Origin: Flammula alnicola
Taxonomy: Eukaryota > Basidiomycota > Agaricomycetes > Agaricales > Strophariaceae
Direction: 5' to 3'
DNA length: 64,000 bases
Assembly (NCBI GenBank): GCA_015499995.1
Contig: JADNRV010000011.1
Coordinates: 434,001-498,000, forward strand
Under the pieces are notes generated by a model that saw only the letters and a program-made list of their open reading frames with translations, was not told the origin of the DNA and made no database searches. This document shows positions 46,343 through 57,670 of this stretch, one piece after another. Each line of letters starts with the position of its first letter. Positions within the stretch are counted from its first letter, which is position 1. Position numbers and translations under genes: made by a program.

Positions 46343-47915
46343 ATGTCCTCGGCCTCCCCTGATCATCCCAAACCGTCCAAAAGAAAGTGGGACCAACCTG
46401 CGCCAGGCGAAGAAGCGGCCGCTCCCACCAAGGTAGCAAAAACCGATGAGGGAAAGTCCGCGTCAGAGGCAGCAGCAGCGGCAGCGGCTATTGCTGCGAA
46501 AATCGCCGCGCAATTCGCCAATGGGAGTCTTGGTGGTGACGGACTGAAGGACCAACACGATGCGGAGTTTACCCATGATATTGACATCAACGATGTGCGG
46601 AATCGATATCTTCTGACGAGAGGGTCAACACAAGACCAGGTTCGTGTGTTCTGTTTCTGATTCACGAGAAAGTCTTGACGGAGCTGGTGCCAACGATATT
46701 TGTGGTTTAGATTCATGAAGAAACTGGCGCATCTGTTGGGACGAGGGGTGTGTGGTACCCAGACCGTTCGAAGGCCACAGAGAAGGACCCTCCTCTGTAT
46801 ATCCATATCTCAGCGCAAACGAAGGAAATGCTGGATAAGGCTGTCGCCAAAGTTAACGAACTTATTGCTCTGGATATGGGGTCATTGGTGGAAAAAGGTG
46901 ACAGGACAAGGGAGCGTGTAAGCATGAATTTATTTATCTTTTCAGCGCCCTATCTTAACTCCTTATTTAGCGGAAATGGCCAGAAGAGAAACTGCCAGTG
47001 GGATTGGAATCGCTACGAAACTTTAACATCAGGGCGAAAGTCGTTGGTCCAACGGTACAATTGAACTCGAGATGAATTCTCTGTTCAAATTCTGACTTTT
47101 GGTTCAGGGATCATTCGTTAAGTATATCCAGGCAGAAACGAGCACAAGGGTGCAAATAAAAGGCATCGGATCTGGTTTTATTGACCAAGAGGTGTGTAGT
47201 ATTCTTTTTTCTTTCTTAGTCTGTTAATGCTTATATCCTCTAGACCGGCCAAGAAGAACCCGTCCCGCTGTATATCCATATTACGTTCGTCTTGCCAAAT
47301 TTCACTTGTTGTCAGCGTCTGACACGTCTCTTCTTCCCAGTGGACCAGACGAAGGACAAGTCGCAAGAGCGAAAGTACTAACAGAAGACCTCCTGCTCGT
47401 TGTTCGCCAAGAACATGCAAAAGCGCTAACCCTCGTCCAACAACAACAGATGGAACTTCATCAGGCTCAGGCTCAGTATGCAGCTTACAGTGCCATGGGA
47501 GTGCGTATTACGTGCCATTATCATCTAATCCTTTCTTAATCATCCTTGATAGAGCTACGCTCCACCTCCTCCATCCGCACCCGCTCCGCCACCCCCTCCT
47601 GGAGAAGGTCCGCCACCACCACCTTCAGGTACACCTGCTGGAGATGCTGCTGCACAGTATGCCGCGGCTGGTCCGCCAGCTCCCTCAGATACAGAAGCAT
47701 ATGCCGCCTATTGGTGAGTTGAGAGCGGCTCCGTGTAATAATAGCTCACTAATTGTCTCGACAGGGCTGCATATGGTTACGACGTGAATTCACCCGAGTT
47801 CAAAGAATGGCAAGCGAGTCAGCAACAACAATACGCCCAGTACTACGCTGCGTACGCTGCGAGCAGTGGTGCTGCCCAACCCTCCGATGCGCCCCCACCG
47901 CCTCCACCATCATGA
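46343..47915 (+). CDS. KH-domain RNA-binding protein (KHDC4/BLOM7-like)
   Basis: Eight exons, 46343-46639, 46711-46917, 46971-47054, 47108-47191, 47244-47284, 47341-47500, 47553-47713 and 47765-47915, give 394 aa with consistent phases. Residues 40-65 are an alanine-rich helix. NDVRNRYLLTRGSTQDQIHE, TGASVGTRGVWYPD and DPPLYIHISAQTKEMLDKAV form a first KH-like unit. ESLRNFNIRAKVVGPTGSFV, KYIQAETSTRVQIKGIGSGF and EEPVPLYIHI form the second, more canonical KH fold with a GxxG-like GPTGSF loop. The C-terminus is proline-rich with Tyr/Ala/Gln repeats (YAQYYAAYAASS). KHDC4 family proteins bind RNA, associate with the spliceosome and affect splice-site choice. The frame is clean, unlike several neighbours. 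Confidence 0.88.
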
Positions 47916-48491
47916 TTGTTGCGATTGTACTTTTATGCGACAGGCGTTTTGCCCAGGTTTACTTTGTGGAGCGGATTGCAGCAGGTTTGGATGATGTATT
48001 GAGAAGTTGGGATTTCGCGGATGGCAGCGGCAAAGCTCAAATTTTTCGTTGTCGATCTTCGGCGAAGTGTTTTATGAGGAATGCTCTAATATATAATCGT
48101 GTATCGTGTCCTTTTTCGTGACTCATGATGGCCATTTCTCATTGGCATGAGTTGGCACTGAGCGTTGACCGCTCTTCCTCATTGGGCTAAAGTCACCCAG
48201 ACGACGATAGACAACCCTCTGTGATCGACCACTACATACCATTAAACTACCCAAGGCGTAGCTTGAATACAGACTTCCACAGCAATGTTCGCCTGGTGTT
48301 CGCTTCGACGCCCAAGAAAGGCTTGAATGTACAACCCACATGGGGGACGGAGAGCCCGGTATATCTCGACGTTGTCCTTGTTTACTACACCAGTGCAAAC
48401 TTGAACTTCAATACTTTCCTCGTCGTTCTGGCTGCAGGAAGAAGTCCAACTTCAAGCTCTTCAAGCTTCAGGTTCGGACACGTCGATCCGG

Positions 48492-50150
48492 ATGGAGTTC
48501 CTTGCAGTCGCGCAGTGGGCTGGCCTTATCCTCGCTCCGTTCATCCTCCTGGTGCTTTATATTCGCCGAAACGATAGGCCCCTCACCTCTATCCCTGCAA
48601 GTGCTCTCTACTTCGCACCGAAGCGATGTACTGCACAGGATGTGCACGCGATGGCTGAGAGGCTAGCCAATTCGCCCCCTCTGTCGAAAAATGAGAAATT
48701 ACCCCCGAAGACGGGTCGACGGTACATTGTGGTCGGTGGCGTGCGTCTTGTTTATTTTTCTCTTGCTTGTGATTCGCATTAATCTGGTTTACAGGGAGGT
48801 TTTCTCGGAGGTTGGATCGTGACAAAGCTACTAGAACGGGGAGAAGAATTCCACCGCATCCGTCTGCTCGATCTGACTCCACCCTCGAACCACGTCGCAA
48901 AAGACGCACTATCCAAAGGCGCGCAGTTTATTAAAGTCGACGTGACGGATGCCCAAGCTCTGCATGAAGCATTCAACGCACCCTGGACCACGCCTTCGAA
49001 CTCACCAAGAAAACAGCCCGAACCTGAAATCACCGTATTTCACACCGCCGCGAATATCCGGTTCTACGAGCGACATCAGGAGTTTTTGGATCGATCGACG
49101 AGGGTGAATGTGGCTGGGACGCAGAACGTCATCGACGCATCGCGAGCAGTCGGCGCTACCGTGCTGATATACACGTCTTCCGGCTCGGTTGGCGTACACA
49201 GTACTCGATTCCTTCTGTGGCCTTGGGAGGAGGAGCCAAAACAGTTCGTGCAGGTCATAAACGACGATGACAGCCGCCTGCCCAAGCGACATGAGGATTT
49301 CTTCTCGAACTACGCCGCGACGAAGATCGAAGCCGAGAGGCTCGTACGTGCCGCTGATCGAGCGACGACTGGTGCGCAGGGGAAGGACCTACTGAGGACC
49401 GGCTGTATCCGGCCTGGCAATGGTGTCTTTGGGCCCCGAGGAGACATGCTGTGCGGTGCATATTTGGTACGCAAGACCAACCCTACCTGGATCTCGTCCG
49501 TCGTGCAGTCCTTCTCATACGTGGAGAACTGCGCCGCCGCGCATCTGTGCTACGAGGCGCGCTTGATTGACCTCCTTGAGGGAAGCACCAATCCTGACAT
49601 CGGCGGACAAGCTTTCTGCATCGCGGACCCTGGGCCGACGCCTACATACGGAGACGTGTATACCACGCTCGAAACACTCACGGAAGGAGAGTGCCATTTC
49701 CCTGTCTTCTCGCCTACGGCTATGCTCCTCCTATCACATGTGATAGAGAGATATTACCGCACACACCATGCGCTGCTTGCCGCCGGCTGGAAATTCGTCA
49801 AGTTCCTCCCAGCAGTGACAGGCGACATTATCAACCTCCAGCCGTCCCTCTTCTCGCTGACGTCGGTCCACCTCATCTTCGACGACTCGCGGGCGCGCCT
49901 GCCACCGGAGAAAGGAGGCTTGGGGTATTCAGGTGTATGGACGACACTCGAGGGCCTGCACAAAACGTTCGAGGAGCACAAGAGCGGTATTGGACGGTCA
50001 GAGACGAGGTCGGACACGGCCGGCGTCAGTTTCTCGTTCGGGTTCAAGTTTAGGAAGGCAGAGAAGGGGAAGGGTGTCAGGAAGGCAGCCGACAAAGTCA
50101 ATGATACTATGCCTGGCGTAGCCCCTGTAGAGATGCTGCCGGCAGCATGA
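48492..50150 (+). CDS. Extended SDR / 3-beta-HSD family dehydrogenase, ERG26-like
   Basis: Two exons, 48492-48740 and 48795-50150, encode 534 aa. The N-terminus carries a membrane anchor (WAGLILAPFILLVLYI) and a basic RRND stop. A Rossmann fold follows, with YIVVGGGGFLGGW (the glycine-rich NAD(P) loop, cut by the intron), VFHTAANI, IYTSSGSVGV, and NYAATK as the catalytic YxxxK. CIRPGNGVFGPRGD and SFSYVENCAAAHL are typical of 3-beta-hydroxysteroid dehydrogenase/isomerase proteins. In fungi the closest role is sterol-4-alpha-carboxylate 3-dehydrogenase (Erg26) in ergosterol synthesis at the ER. The N-terminal anchor and ~530-aa length exceed yeast Erg26 (349 aa), so it may be a paralogue acting on another sterol or isoprenoid. 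The C-terminal tail is basic and low-complexity. Confidence 0.82.
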
Positions 50151-50591
50151 TCGGACGACGATGCAACTCAGAGCAACTGCTCTATAGTGTTTTCAATGCT
50201 TATACCGATCACTGACTACTACGAGGGGATAGATGGTTTGATTTATTAAAATTTATTCTTCGAGCTCAAATGTAACAAAGGAATAGTATAGACCGACCAA
50301 GATATGATTATCGCTACTCCTACTCAAGATTGTTAAATTACTTGAACTAATGAAGAAATTTCTCGGTGTCGGTGTGTCGTGCGCGCTCCTTTGACTGCAT
50401 CATACTTTTTGTAACTGTATCTAATGCAGTTATTCGGCATTTTGAAGTGCCTCATTGGATGTAGAGGGATTGGAGAAAACTATTCTGATGTATGGATTAC
50501 AAGTAGGTAAGCCATATCTACATACGAAGTGCATCCTCAAGCTTCTTAAACGCTAACGTGTCTGACGTCGTGACAAGGACCAACGCCCATC

Positions 50592-53500
50592 TCACTTGCC
50601 CATGTGAATAAAGGGAACCCAACGGCGGAAAGAAACGTCAGGTTGGGAACGCAATTTCTTGACCGCAAGGTAAAGGGCTCGAGCAGACTTCGTGACGTCA
50701 GGCTCCAGAGCAGGTTTTCCATCCGGACCTTGGAAAAGTTCTTCGTAAAAGGTATCTGCAATGGTGGGTCCGTCTGCGTCCACCATTTCCCTGATATGAT
50801 AATCATATCAGAAATTATGTTCCAGGAAGCGACGCCATAAAACAAACTTACCACATAGTTGCAACAACGCGACGGAATCCAGAGAAGAGCAAGCTTGCAC
50901 CTAAGCTCATTGCCTCATCCGGTAGGTTTTCGTCACCCATTCCCGTCTCACAAGCGCAGAGGAAGGCTAGTGATCCATTTGGCATTGTCTCCTGCATAAT
51001 TCTCGAGACTCGGAGTAACCCATCCTCAAGTTTGAGTCCGCTATCAAGCGGTCTTAATCGGTCTTGCGTCCCATGACATGCGAAGTGAACTATGGAAGCA
51101 TTCGAAAGACAAGAGGCGACTGCTTCAATCGTAGCCGGTTTGCCAGGAACTCCCAATTTGTTAAGCATGTCGCTGGATACGTGCTTTTCAATGTTTTTTA
51201 GTTCAGTTTTCGTGCAAGACAGCTCTGTGGATTGAATGACGACGGTCATCTTGAATGTTTCGGTTGACGGAGCAGGATCGGGGGTAAGCAACGCGCCTAT
51301 GGTCGGTATGTAGGAAGAGATGAAGTAATCGGAAGCACATTCGCTGGATAACTCGATGTCGTAGCAACCAGCTGCATGGATAGGAAGAGAAGTGAAGGCC
51401 CCAGTTGGGCACCATTGCAACACGGGCTGTTCTCCTGAACAGGATTTCTACAATCGTGTGAGTAAGTTGATGCTTCACCGCTGATGACACCACTCACCTC
51501 AATTTTGAGGAAAGTGATAACAGGCTTTACCACTTCGTTCCACAGAATTCTCAAAACATGTTTGAAAACATCATCCGACGATCCCAGTTTATGAACCATA
51601 CGGTGTGCTTTGCGATTTTCTCCCAGAAGAGCAGCTAGATCTTCCATAACCCTTTCAATGGAAGAGAGTGAGACTGTCGATCCTGAAACAGCGACTTGCA
51701 CGAGCCGGACGAGGTCCTGCAACCTGCGAGTGGGTAACTTTGGGAGATCGATGTGCTGAATGGTAGTTGATGTCAAGATCAGGCAGTGGCTACCATCATC
51801 GTTCGCCACTAGAATGACCACAGGGTACTCTGAGGCAGCACTTTGTAGCGCTGAAAAACGGCGGGGTCGTAGAAAATCCTCAAATCCCTTCAATTTTCTG
51901 ACTTCATCGATACCGTTCGCCCATTGTTCGTTAAGGCGATTCAGTCGGGACGCTTCTTCATCTAGGGATAATTTCCTCCGATTATCTGAAATATCGGCCG
52001 AAATGTCGCGATGGGAGCCAAGCTCGAGTGCATCTGCAATATGTCGTAGCTTCTCTGCGAGTTGCGGTTCGATATCGTAGAGTTGGTCGAAAGGAGAGCG
52101 GAGTGATAGGGACTGTGACCAGAAAATGCTTCGTCCTGCTTCGAGAAACTCGATTGCCTTGACTAAATCTCCAGTTCGAATAGCGCATCTTGACGCATCC
52201 CGCGCTAAACCATCGCTGCCGGCGCTCAACGCTTCCTGGCGTGATTGTAAATTGAAGCTAAGAGCAGCCAATTGGGGCAATGCCTGCAATGCAGCCTCGT
52301 AAGCGTCAATTGCACGAATATGCTGGTGGTTATCTGCGTGATGTATCCACGATTTTGCAATGAGGAGACCTCTAGATGGCGATTGAGATAGACATTGCAT
52401 AGCAGCAGAGAATGAATCCATGGCTTGCTCCAAAAAATCTGAGTTTCTGTTAGTTGAGTGAGCACGAATAAGGTTGTTCCCTAAGGCAGCGAAGGAGGCA
52501 GATCGATCCGGATGGGCTGAAGGTCGGAGCTCGAGAGCTTGTCTGTGGAGAGAAATGGCTTCATCGAGATCGCTTCTCTGGCCTCCTTGCTCAAATCGGG
52601 TCGACAGTGCATTTGCGAGATTGTTGAGGGAGGTAGATTGAAGGGGATGGGGTGAAGGTCGGAGCTCGAGAGCTTGTCTGTGGAGAGAAATGGCTTGATC
52701 AAGATCACTTCCCTGGCCTCCTTGCTGAAATCGGGTCGACAGTGCAGTTGCGAGATTGTTGAGGCAGGCAGATCTATCCGGATGGGGTGAAGGTCGGAGC
52801 TCGAGAGCTTGTCTGTGGAGAGAAATGGCTTCATCGAGATCGCTTCTCTGGCCTCCTTGCTCAAATCGGGTCGACAGTGCATTTGCGAGATTGTTGAGGG
52901 AGGTAGATTGAAGGGGATGGGGTGAAGGTCGGAGCTCGAGAGCTTGTCTGTGGAGAGAAATGGCTTGATCAAGATCACTTCCCTGGCCTCCTTGCTCAAA
53001 TCGGGTCATCAGTGCTTTTGCGAGATTGTTGAGGGAGGTAGATCGAAGGGGATGGGGCGAAGGTCGGAGCTCGAGAGCTTGTCTGTGGAGAGAAATGGCT
53101 TCATCGAGATCACTTCGCTGGCCTCCTTGCTCAAATCGGGTCGACAGTGCAGTTGCGAGATTGTTGAGGGAGGAAGATCGAAGCAGATGGGGTGAAGGTC
53201 GGAGTTCGAGAGCTTGTCTGTGGAGAGAAATGGCTTCATCGAGATTACTTCTCTGGCCTCCTTGCTCAAATTGGATCGACAGTGCATTTGCGAGATTGTT
53301 GAGGGAGGCAGATCGATCTGGATGGGGTGAAGGGAGGAGCTTGAGAGCTTGTCTGTAGAGTGAAATGGCTTCATCGAGATCACTTCTCTGGCCTCCTTGC
53401 TCAAATCGGGTCGACAGTGCAGTTGCGAGATTGTTGAGGGAGGAAGATCGAAGAGGATGGGGTGAAGGGAGGAGCTCGAGAGCTTGTCTGTGGAGAGAAA

Positions 53501-55307
53501 TGGCTTCCTCGAGATCACTTCTCTGGCCGCCTTGCTCAAATCGGGTCGACAGTGTACCTGCAAGATTGTTGAGGGAGGTAGATCGACCCGGATGGGGTGA
53601 AGAGAGGAGCTTGAGAGCTTGTCTGTGGAGAGAAATGGCTTCATCGAGATCACTTCTCTGGCCTCCTTGCTCAAATCGGGTCTTCAGTGCATTTGCGAGA
53701 TTGTTGAGGGAGCCAGATCGATCTGGATGGGGTGAAGGTCGGAGCTCGAGAGCTTGTCTGTAGAGAGAAATGGCTTCATTGAGATCACTTCTAGGCTGGC
53801 CGCCTTGCTCAAATCGGGTCGACAATGCATTTGCGAGATTATTGAGGGAGCCAGATCGATCTGGATGGGGTGAAGGTCGGAGCTCGAGAGCTTGTCTGTA
53901 GAGTGAAATGGCTTCATCGAGATCACTTCTCTGGCCGCCTTGCTCAAATCGGGTCGACAGTGCAGTTGCGAGATTATTTAAAGCAGCGACATAATTCTGA
54001 CTGCTACCAGGGAGCTCTGTGATTCCCTCACGGAAAAGCGCTACTGCAGTGTTTAGATCATCCATGTTACCTGACTTGCTGAACTCATCTTGAAGCTTGT
54101 TTGCGAACTCAAGCAGTGCCAGGGCCCCTTCGGCCGCCTCCGTCTCTTCAGGATTTGCATCTAGAAAACTGGTGAAAGCCCTTTCGAGATCGAGCATGTC
54201 CCCCATGGAGTCAAACCGTGCTGCTAACATGCAGCAAATCCGGCGGAGTGTGTCTAACTGTTGCCAATTTCTCTCTGCGCAACATTTGGCAGCATCTTCT
54301 AGACAAGAGATTGCATCGTTCAGGTCAGCCATGGTGTCGCAATGGTGAAACCGTGCATATAGTCCATCAGCGAGAGTCGTCAATGCAGCGAACCGCCTGG
54401 AATGTGGGTTACGATGACGCGCAAGGGGTCTTTGTAGAAGGCGAACAATCGAGTTTATCATGTCAAGATCAGTCGACTTTTGGAAATCGGCAAGAAATCC
54501 TTTCGTCGTTTGGATCAGGTCGTGCGTATCAACGCTGTCTGAGTCGCAGAAAACGAAACTCGACTGCATCTTTTGTGAGCAAATATTTCTTTCTTTGACA
54601 ATCAGTAGCACTTACTCCACTTGTACCTTGAACGCTTGTCAAAGACTCCATTATCTTGCCACGAAGAGCAAGGGATTCTTCTAGATCGTCTATCTGATTG
54701 GTGTACATGAATCTAACACCCAATGCAGAGGCAAGACCGCGCATAGCATCGGTGTGGAGTGGGCGAGTCGTTGGATGGTCATCGAGAAGTTGACGGAACA
54801 GAAAGACAACATTGTTGAGATTCGGAAGCGAGAGCTGTGCCTTGCATTCTGCCATGAGTGAGATGGCAACATCGATGCTTTCATCGTCTTCATGACCTTC
54901 GATCTGATCTTGCCATGTAAAGTCACGATCTTGTGATGGGAGATGACTTCATGTTGCTTACATCTTCACCGAAAGTATTTTCATCGGCTTCTGCTGTATA
55001 TTCAGCCGGACTGCTGTTTGTTACCTAGTCTTTGTTAGATCGTGATGTATATACTATTAACTGTATTAAAGGACGTACTCGAGGTTCACCACAATTCTGT
55101 TGCGCAGCTGAATCCATATCGCTGCTTTTGCCGCCTGACGCCTGTATCTTGTAAATTGTTAAAAAGACATAGAACTAGTTCTAAAAAGTGCATGGCGCAA
55201 ACCTGAGCTTCCGAGATATGAGACGCAGGCCTTCCGTATGGATGGAGTATTGAATTATGCTTTCGGTTGGGAGGTGTGTCAGGATAGGGTGATTTTGAGG
55301 GTGGCAT
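50592..55307 (-). CDS. TPR-CHAT protein 2 (tetratricopeptide repeats plus caspase-like CHAT protease)
   Basis: Exons 55307-55203, 55141-55079, 55024-54962, 54903-54616, 54563-51498, 51447-50852 and 50790-50592 give 1460 codons (1459 aa), all phases matching. Domain order is as in copy 1: disordered acidic leader, helical N-terminal repeats, 11 near-identical TPR units, further helices, then a CHAT domain keeping VHFACHG and FLCACETG. The leader is seven residues longer than in copy 1, and the C-terminus has SQPDVSFRRW where copy 1 has SQNVSFRRW. Two AGs usable as splice acceptors in copy 1 are mutated here (near 54909 and 54573), but in-frame AGs 6 and 9 bases downstream, present in both copies, keep the gene open. 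Intact reading over 4.7 kb beside a dead trpD suggests the TPR-CHAT frame is under selection. Confidence 0.92.
52495..53985 (-). repeat. Coding minisatellite: 11 TPR units in TPR-CHAT gene 2
   Basis: Eleven units of mostly 135 nt. Units 8-9 and 10-11 look like a duplicated pair, sharing the rare GQGSDLDQAISL and PHPLQST variants followed by the common form. Most units here have ALSTRFEQGG where copy 1 has ALKTRFEQGG or ALWTRFEQGG, so each array is more alike internally than to its partner array. Confidence 0.9.
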
Positions 55308-55389
55308 AGCTAAGTGTTATCGACGTCGAGTATGACTTGTCAATCGAAGAATGAGTTAGAGCAAGCCACTAGGCTTGAAGGTTATATAT

Positions 55390-55670
55390 AAGGACGCTTA
55401 ACGCACAGCTTTCGTAAAATTAAACGTTAAACGCTTCGAGGTGCAATTCTCAACCCCCAACAGGATGCACACAGCGTGTTAGCCTCATGGAGTCCACAAT
55501 ATACACTATAGCTGCAATCGGGCGCCGGGCGGTGCTGCAAGCTCCTGTTATTGGGATTCAAAAGGGCGATGAAGCGCTGAGCATACAGCTTTCGCGATAA
55601 AGGTAAACGCTTCGAGCTGCCATTCTAAATCTTCAACGGCATGTTCACAGCATGGTAACCTCGTGGCATA
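55390..55670 (+). repeat. Direct repeat pair upstream of TPR-CHAT gene 2
   Basis: Two plus-strand copies of about 90 bp, at about 55393-55490 and 55575-55670, share ACAGCTTTCG, AAACGCTTCGAG and CACAGC blocks. They correspond to the arms of the inverted repeat at 12297-12550, but here the gene-proximal arm is flipped, so the pair is direct. Confidence 0.65.
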
Positions 55671-55922
55671 TGCTTTACTTGCAACGTGGCGGCTCTAGCA
55701 GTTTATGTTTAGTATTGGAGCGGCAGACGGTGGCAGGTAGAACTGACCATCCTCGCAAGCCAGCCTCGCGATTCGCATATGCTACCACACCATGCGGATT
55801 GCATATACGCTACCAGCCTACCATACTACGTGCCTACTGCGTGGTTTTCTTCTGTCAAATGGAAATGCTGTAGAGTTCGAAGGCTTGAAATTAAAATCTG
55901 CTTACACTGCCTCGCGCTGCGG

Positions 55923-56794
55923 TCACATACACTGATACAGAGACAAGGAGGTATTGAAGCTGTGGTCGAGACATCGATAGACCACAATTGACAGCTGATC
56001 CCATGGAGCCGTTCGAAGCCACACACGACCAGCACGCTCGACGCCTCCTTCGCTCAGGGAATGAGCGAATGTTGGCCCAATCTCGGGCTCTGCAACACCG
56101 AGTACCATGCCCCATGGACGAGCGGGGTTAATGAGGGGTCCGAAAACGTTGAACATGGTGCGGAACGGCAGAGCTTTGCGGCAGGGTGCGAGGGAAGCCA
56201 TGGCGGGGTGATAATGGGGTGCGAGGATGAAAGTCAAGGGAATATGCGGGATGGGCGTAGGTGTTCCTGGTGTAGACGCGGTGAAAAGACAATCCAGTGA
56301 TTCTAGGAGATCTGCAGAACCCGAGCAGGATGTCGACGCTCGACTGCCATGCTGGTATTAATGAGATTAGTACACGGTGAGATAATATATGGAAAATTGA
56401 ATGCATACCTTGATTACCCTCGCGCTCGCTCCAGAAGCTACGATTGCAGCCGTTGTGCTCACATTGGACAAGTTCGATCCATCATCACCCGTCCGACAAT
56501 ATCGACGACAAAATCCTCCTCGAGATGTTGAACAGCAGCTTTCAAGGCTCTCTCGCGAAGCACGCTTGCTGCCGCTGCCAATGAATCCAGTCGTCTCTCT
56601 ACGATGGATATGCAGCGCCGTCAGGAATGCTCCGATCTGTGCAGGATGCAGTACGTCGGGTGTGAACAAGTGGCTAAGCGCCTCCTTGAGATTGTCGGGG
56701 CCGAAATATTCCGGGGTCTGCACGAGCTTGCAGTTTGTACGGTCTTGTTCCTTCATGGTTCCTTTCTCCCGAGTTCCAACGCTGTGAAGCGCAT
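55923..56794 (-). pseudogene. Anthranilate phosphoribosyltransferase (trpD/TRP4) pseudogene, copy 2
   Basis: Counterpart of 11213-12060. It keeps TPEYFGPDNLKEALSHLFTP and the PAQIGAFLTALHIHRRE segment that copy 1 has lost, FILAPHYHPAMASLAP and VLGVAEPEIGPTFAHSLSEG. It shares the one-base insertion after HIHRRE with copy 1. It then has its own one-base deletion just before the PRPP loop, which restores the frame after about 45 wrong residues, and the loop reads TGDDG instead of TGGDG. The end is truncated at the same place as copy 1. The intron between ARVIK and HGSRA is retained. No functional enzyme is expected. Confidence 0.85.
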
Positions 56795-57372
56795 CATTCG
56801 GCGCACTGTGACGTGGGACTGGTGTCTTGAACTCGAAGGTAGCGGCGATTTCGATCCCGGCTCCACATCCCTCTCAGAGGGGAGGGGCACACAGGTTGAC
56901 GGGTGAATGGCGGTTTGGGGGTGCTAGTGATGGTGTGCTGAGGAGATGAGGGGACAAGGGAAGAGCGAGGCGGCGAGGGAGAAGTATTCCAACGTATATG
57001 ATAGAGTATGTGCTGATGGAGACCGCCGCGCCTCGGCTACGCTACATCGTTCAAAGCACTTTCTTACTCTGGATTGTATGTTAGGAAAGGCCTCATTCCA
57101 CTGTCCATAATAGAGTATATGCTGATGCAGAGCGCTGAGACTCGGCCACGCTGTATCATCCAAGGCACTGTATCACTCTGGATTGTGTGTTTAGAAAAGC
57201 TGGCTGTTGGAGGCTTTGGGATTTAAGTCGTGGATTTCTTTTATCTACCATCCTACGATCCTGATTTCTACGTTCTGTCCCTCTTTGTCCATCCAAAAAT
57301 CTTACAAAATTTCGGACAGCTTTTTACTTAGCTATTGACGAGCCAGCTTGCTTGATATATCATATTCAAACA

Positions 57373-57497
57373 TGGATGAGTTTGAAAAACGTGTAAGTCG
57401 TGGATTATTCTTGTATTTTCACTAAATCGGATACAATGTCTTTACCAGGTTTTGCGCTCGGGTCATAAATATGAAAAGATAGTGAACCCCTCTTATA
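57373..57497 (+). pseudogene. 5' fragment of the unknown gene at the duplication breakpoint
   Basis: Reads MDEFEKR, an intron, then VLRSGHKYEKIVNP, matching MGEFEKC and VLHSGHIYEKIVNL at 10084-10206. The frame then runs on without a stop through unrelated sequence (KKNKKGAEPVHMSVWHYFQL and onward) to a stop at about 57756, so a chimeric transcript is possible. Confidence 0.7.
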
Positions 57498-57670
57498 AAA
57501 AGAACAAAAAAGGGGCTGAGCCAGTCCACATGTCCGTATGGCACTATTTCCAGCTCGGCAGAAAGCGTTGAAGAGGCGGGAAGCAGCCTGCGGCCCTGCG
57601 CACGACCACATGGGTTACGAGCCCTCGGGCCATCTGCAACTGCGCATTGAAGGGCAGATGATTGGTTACG

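Larger units (their letters stand above)
50463..57497 (-). repeat. Large inverted duplication, arm 2
   Basis: Reverse-complement counterpart of 10084-17422, about 0.3 kb shorter, the difference lying in spacers. It carries TPR-CHAT gene 2, trpD pseudogene 2 and the first two exons of the unknown gene. About 33 kb of unique sequence separates the arms. Confidence 0.92.

Noticed and set aside
52481..53763. Long antisense and alternative-frame ORFs across the TPR arrays (on both strands in both genes)
   Set aside because: They exist only because the repeat unit is a multiple of three with no stops in other frames; they show repetitive Ser/Arg/Leu text without motifs.
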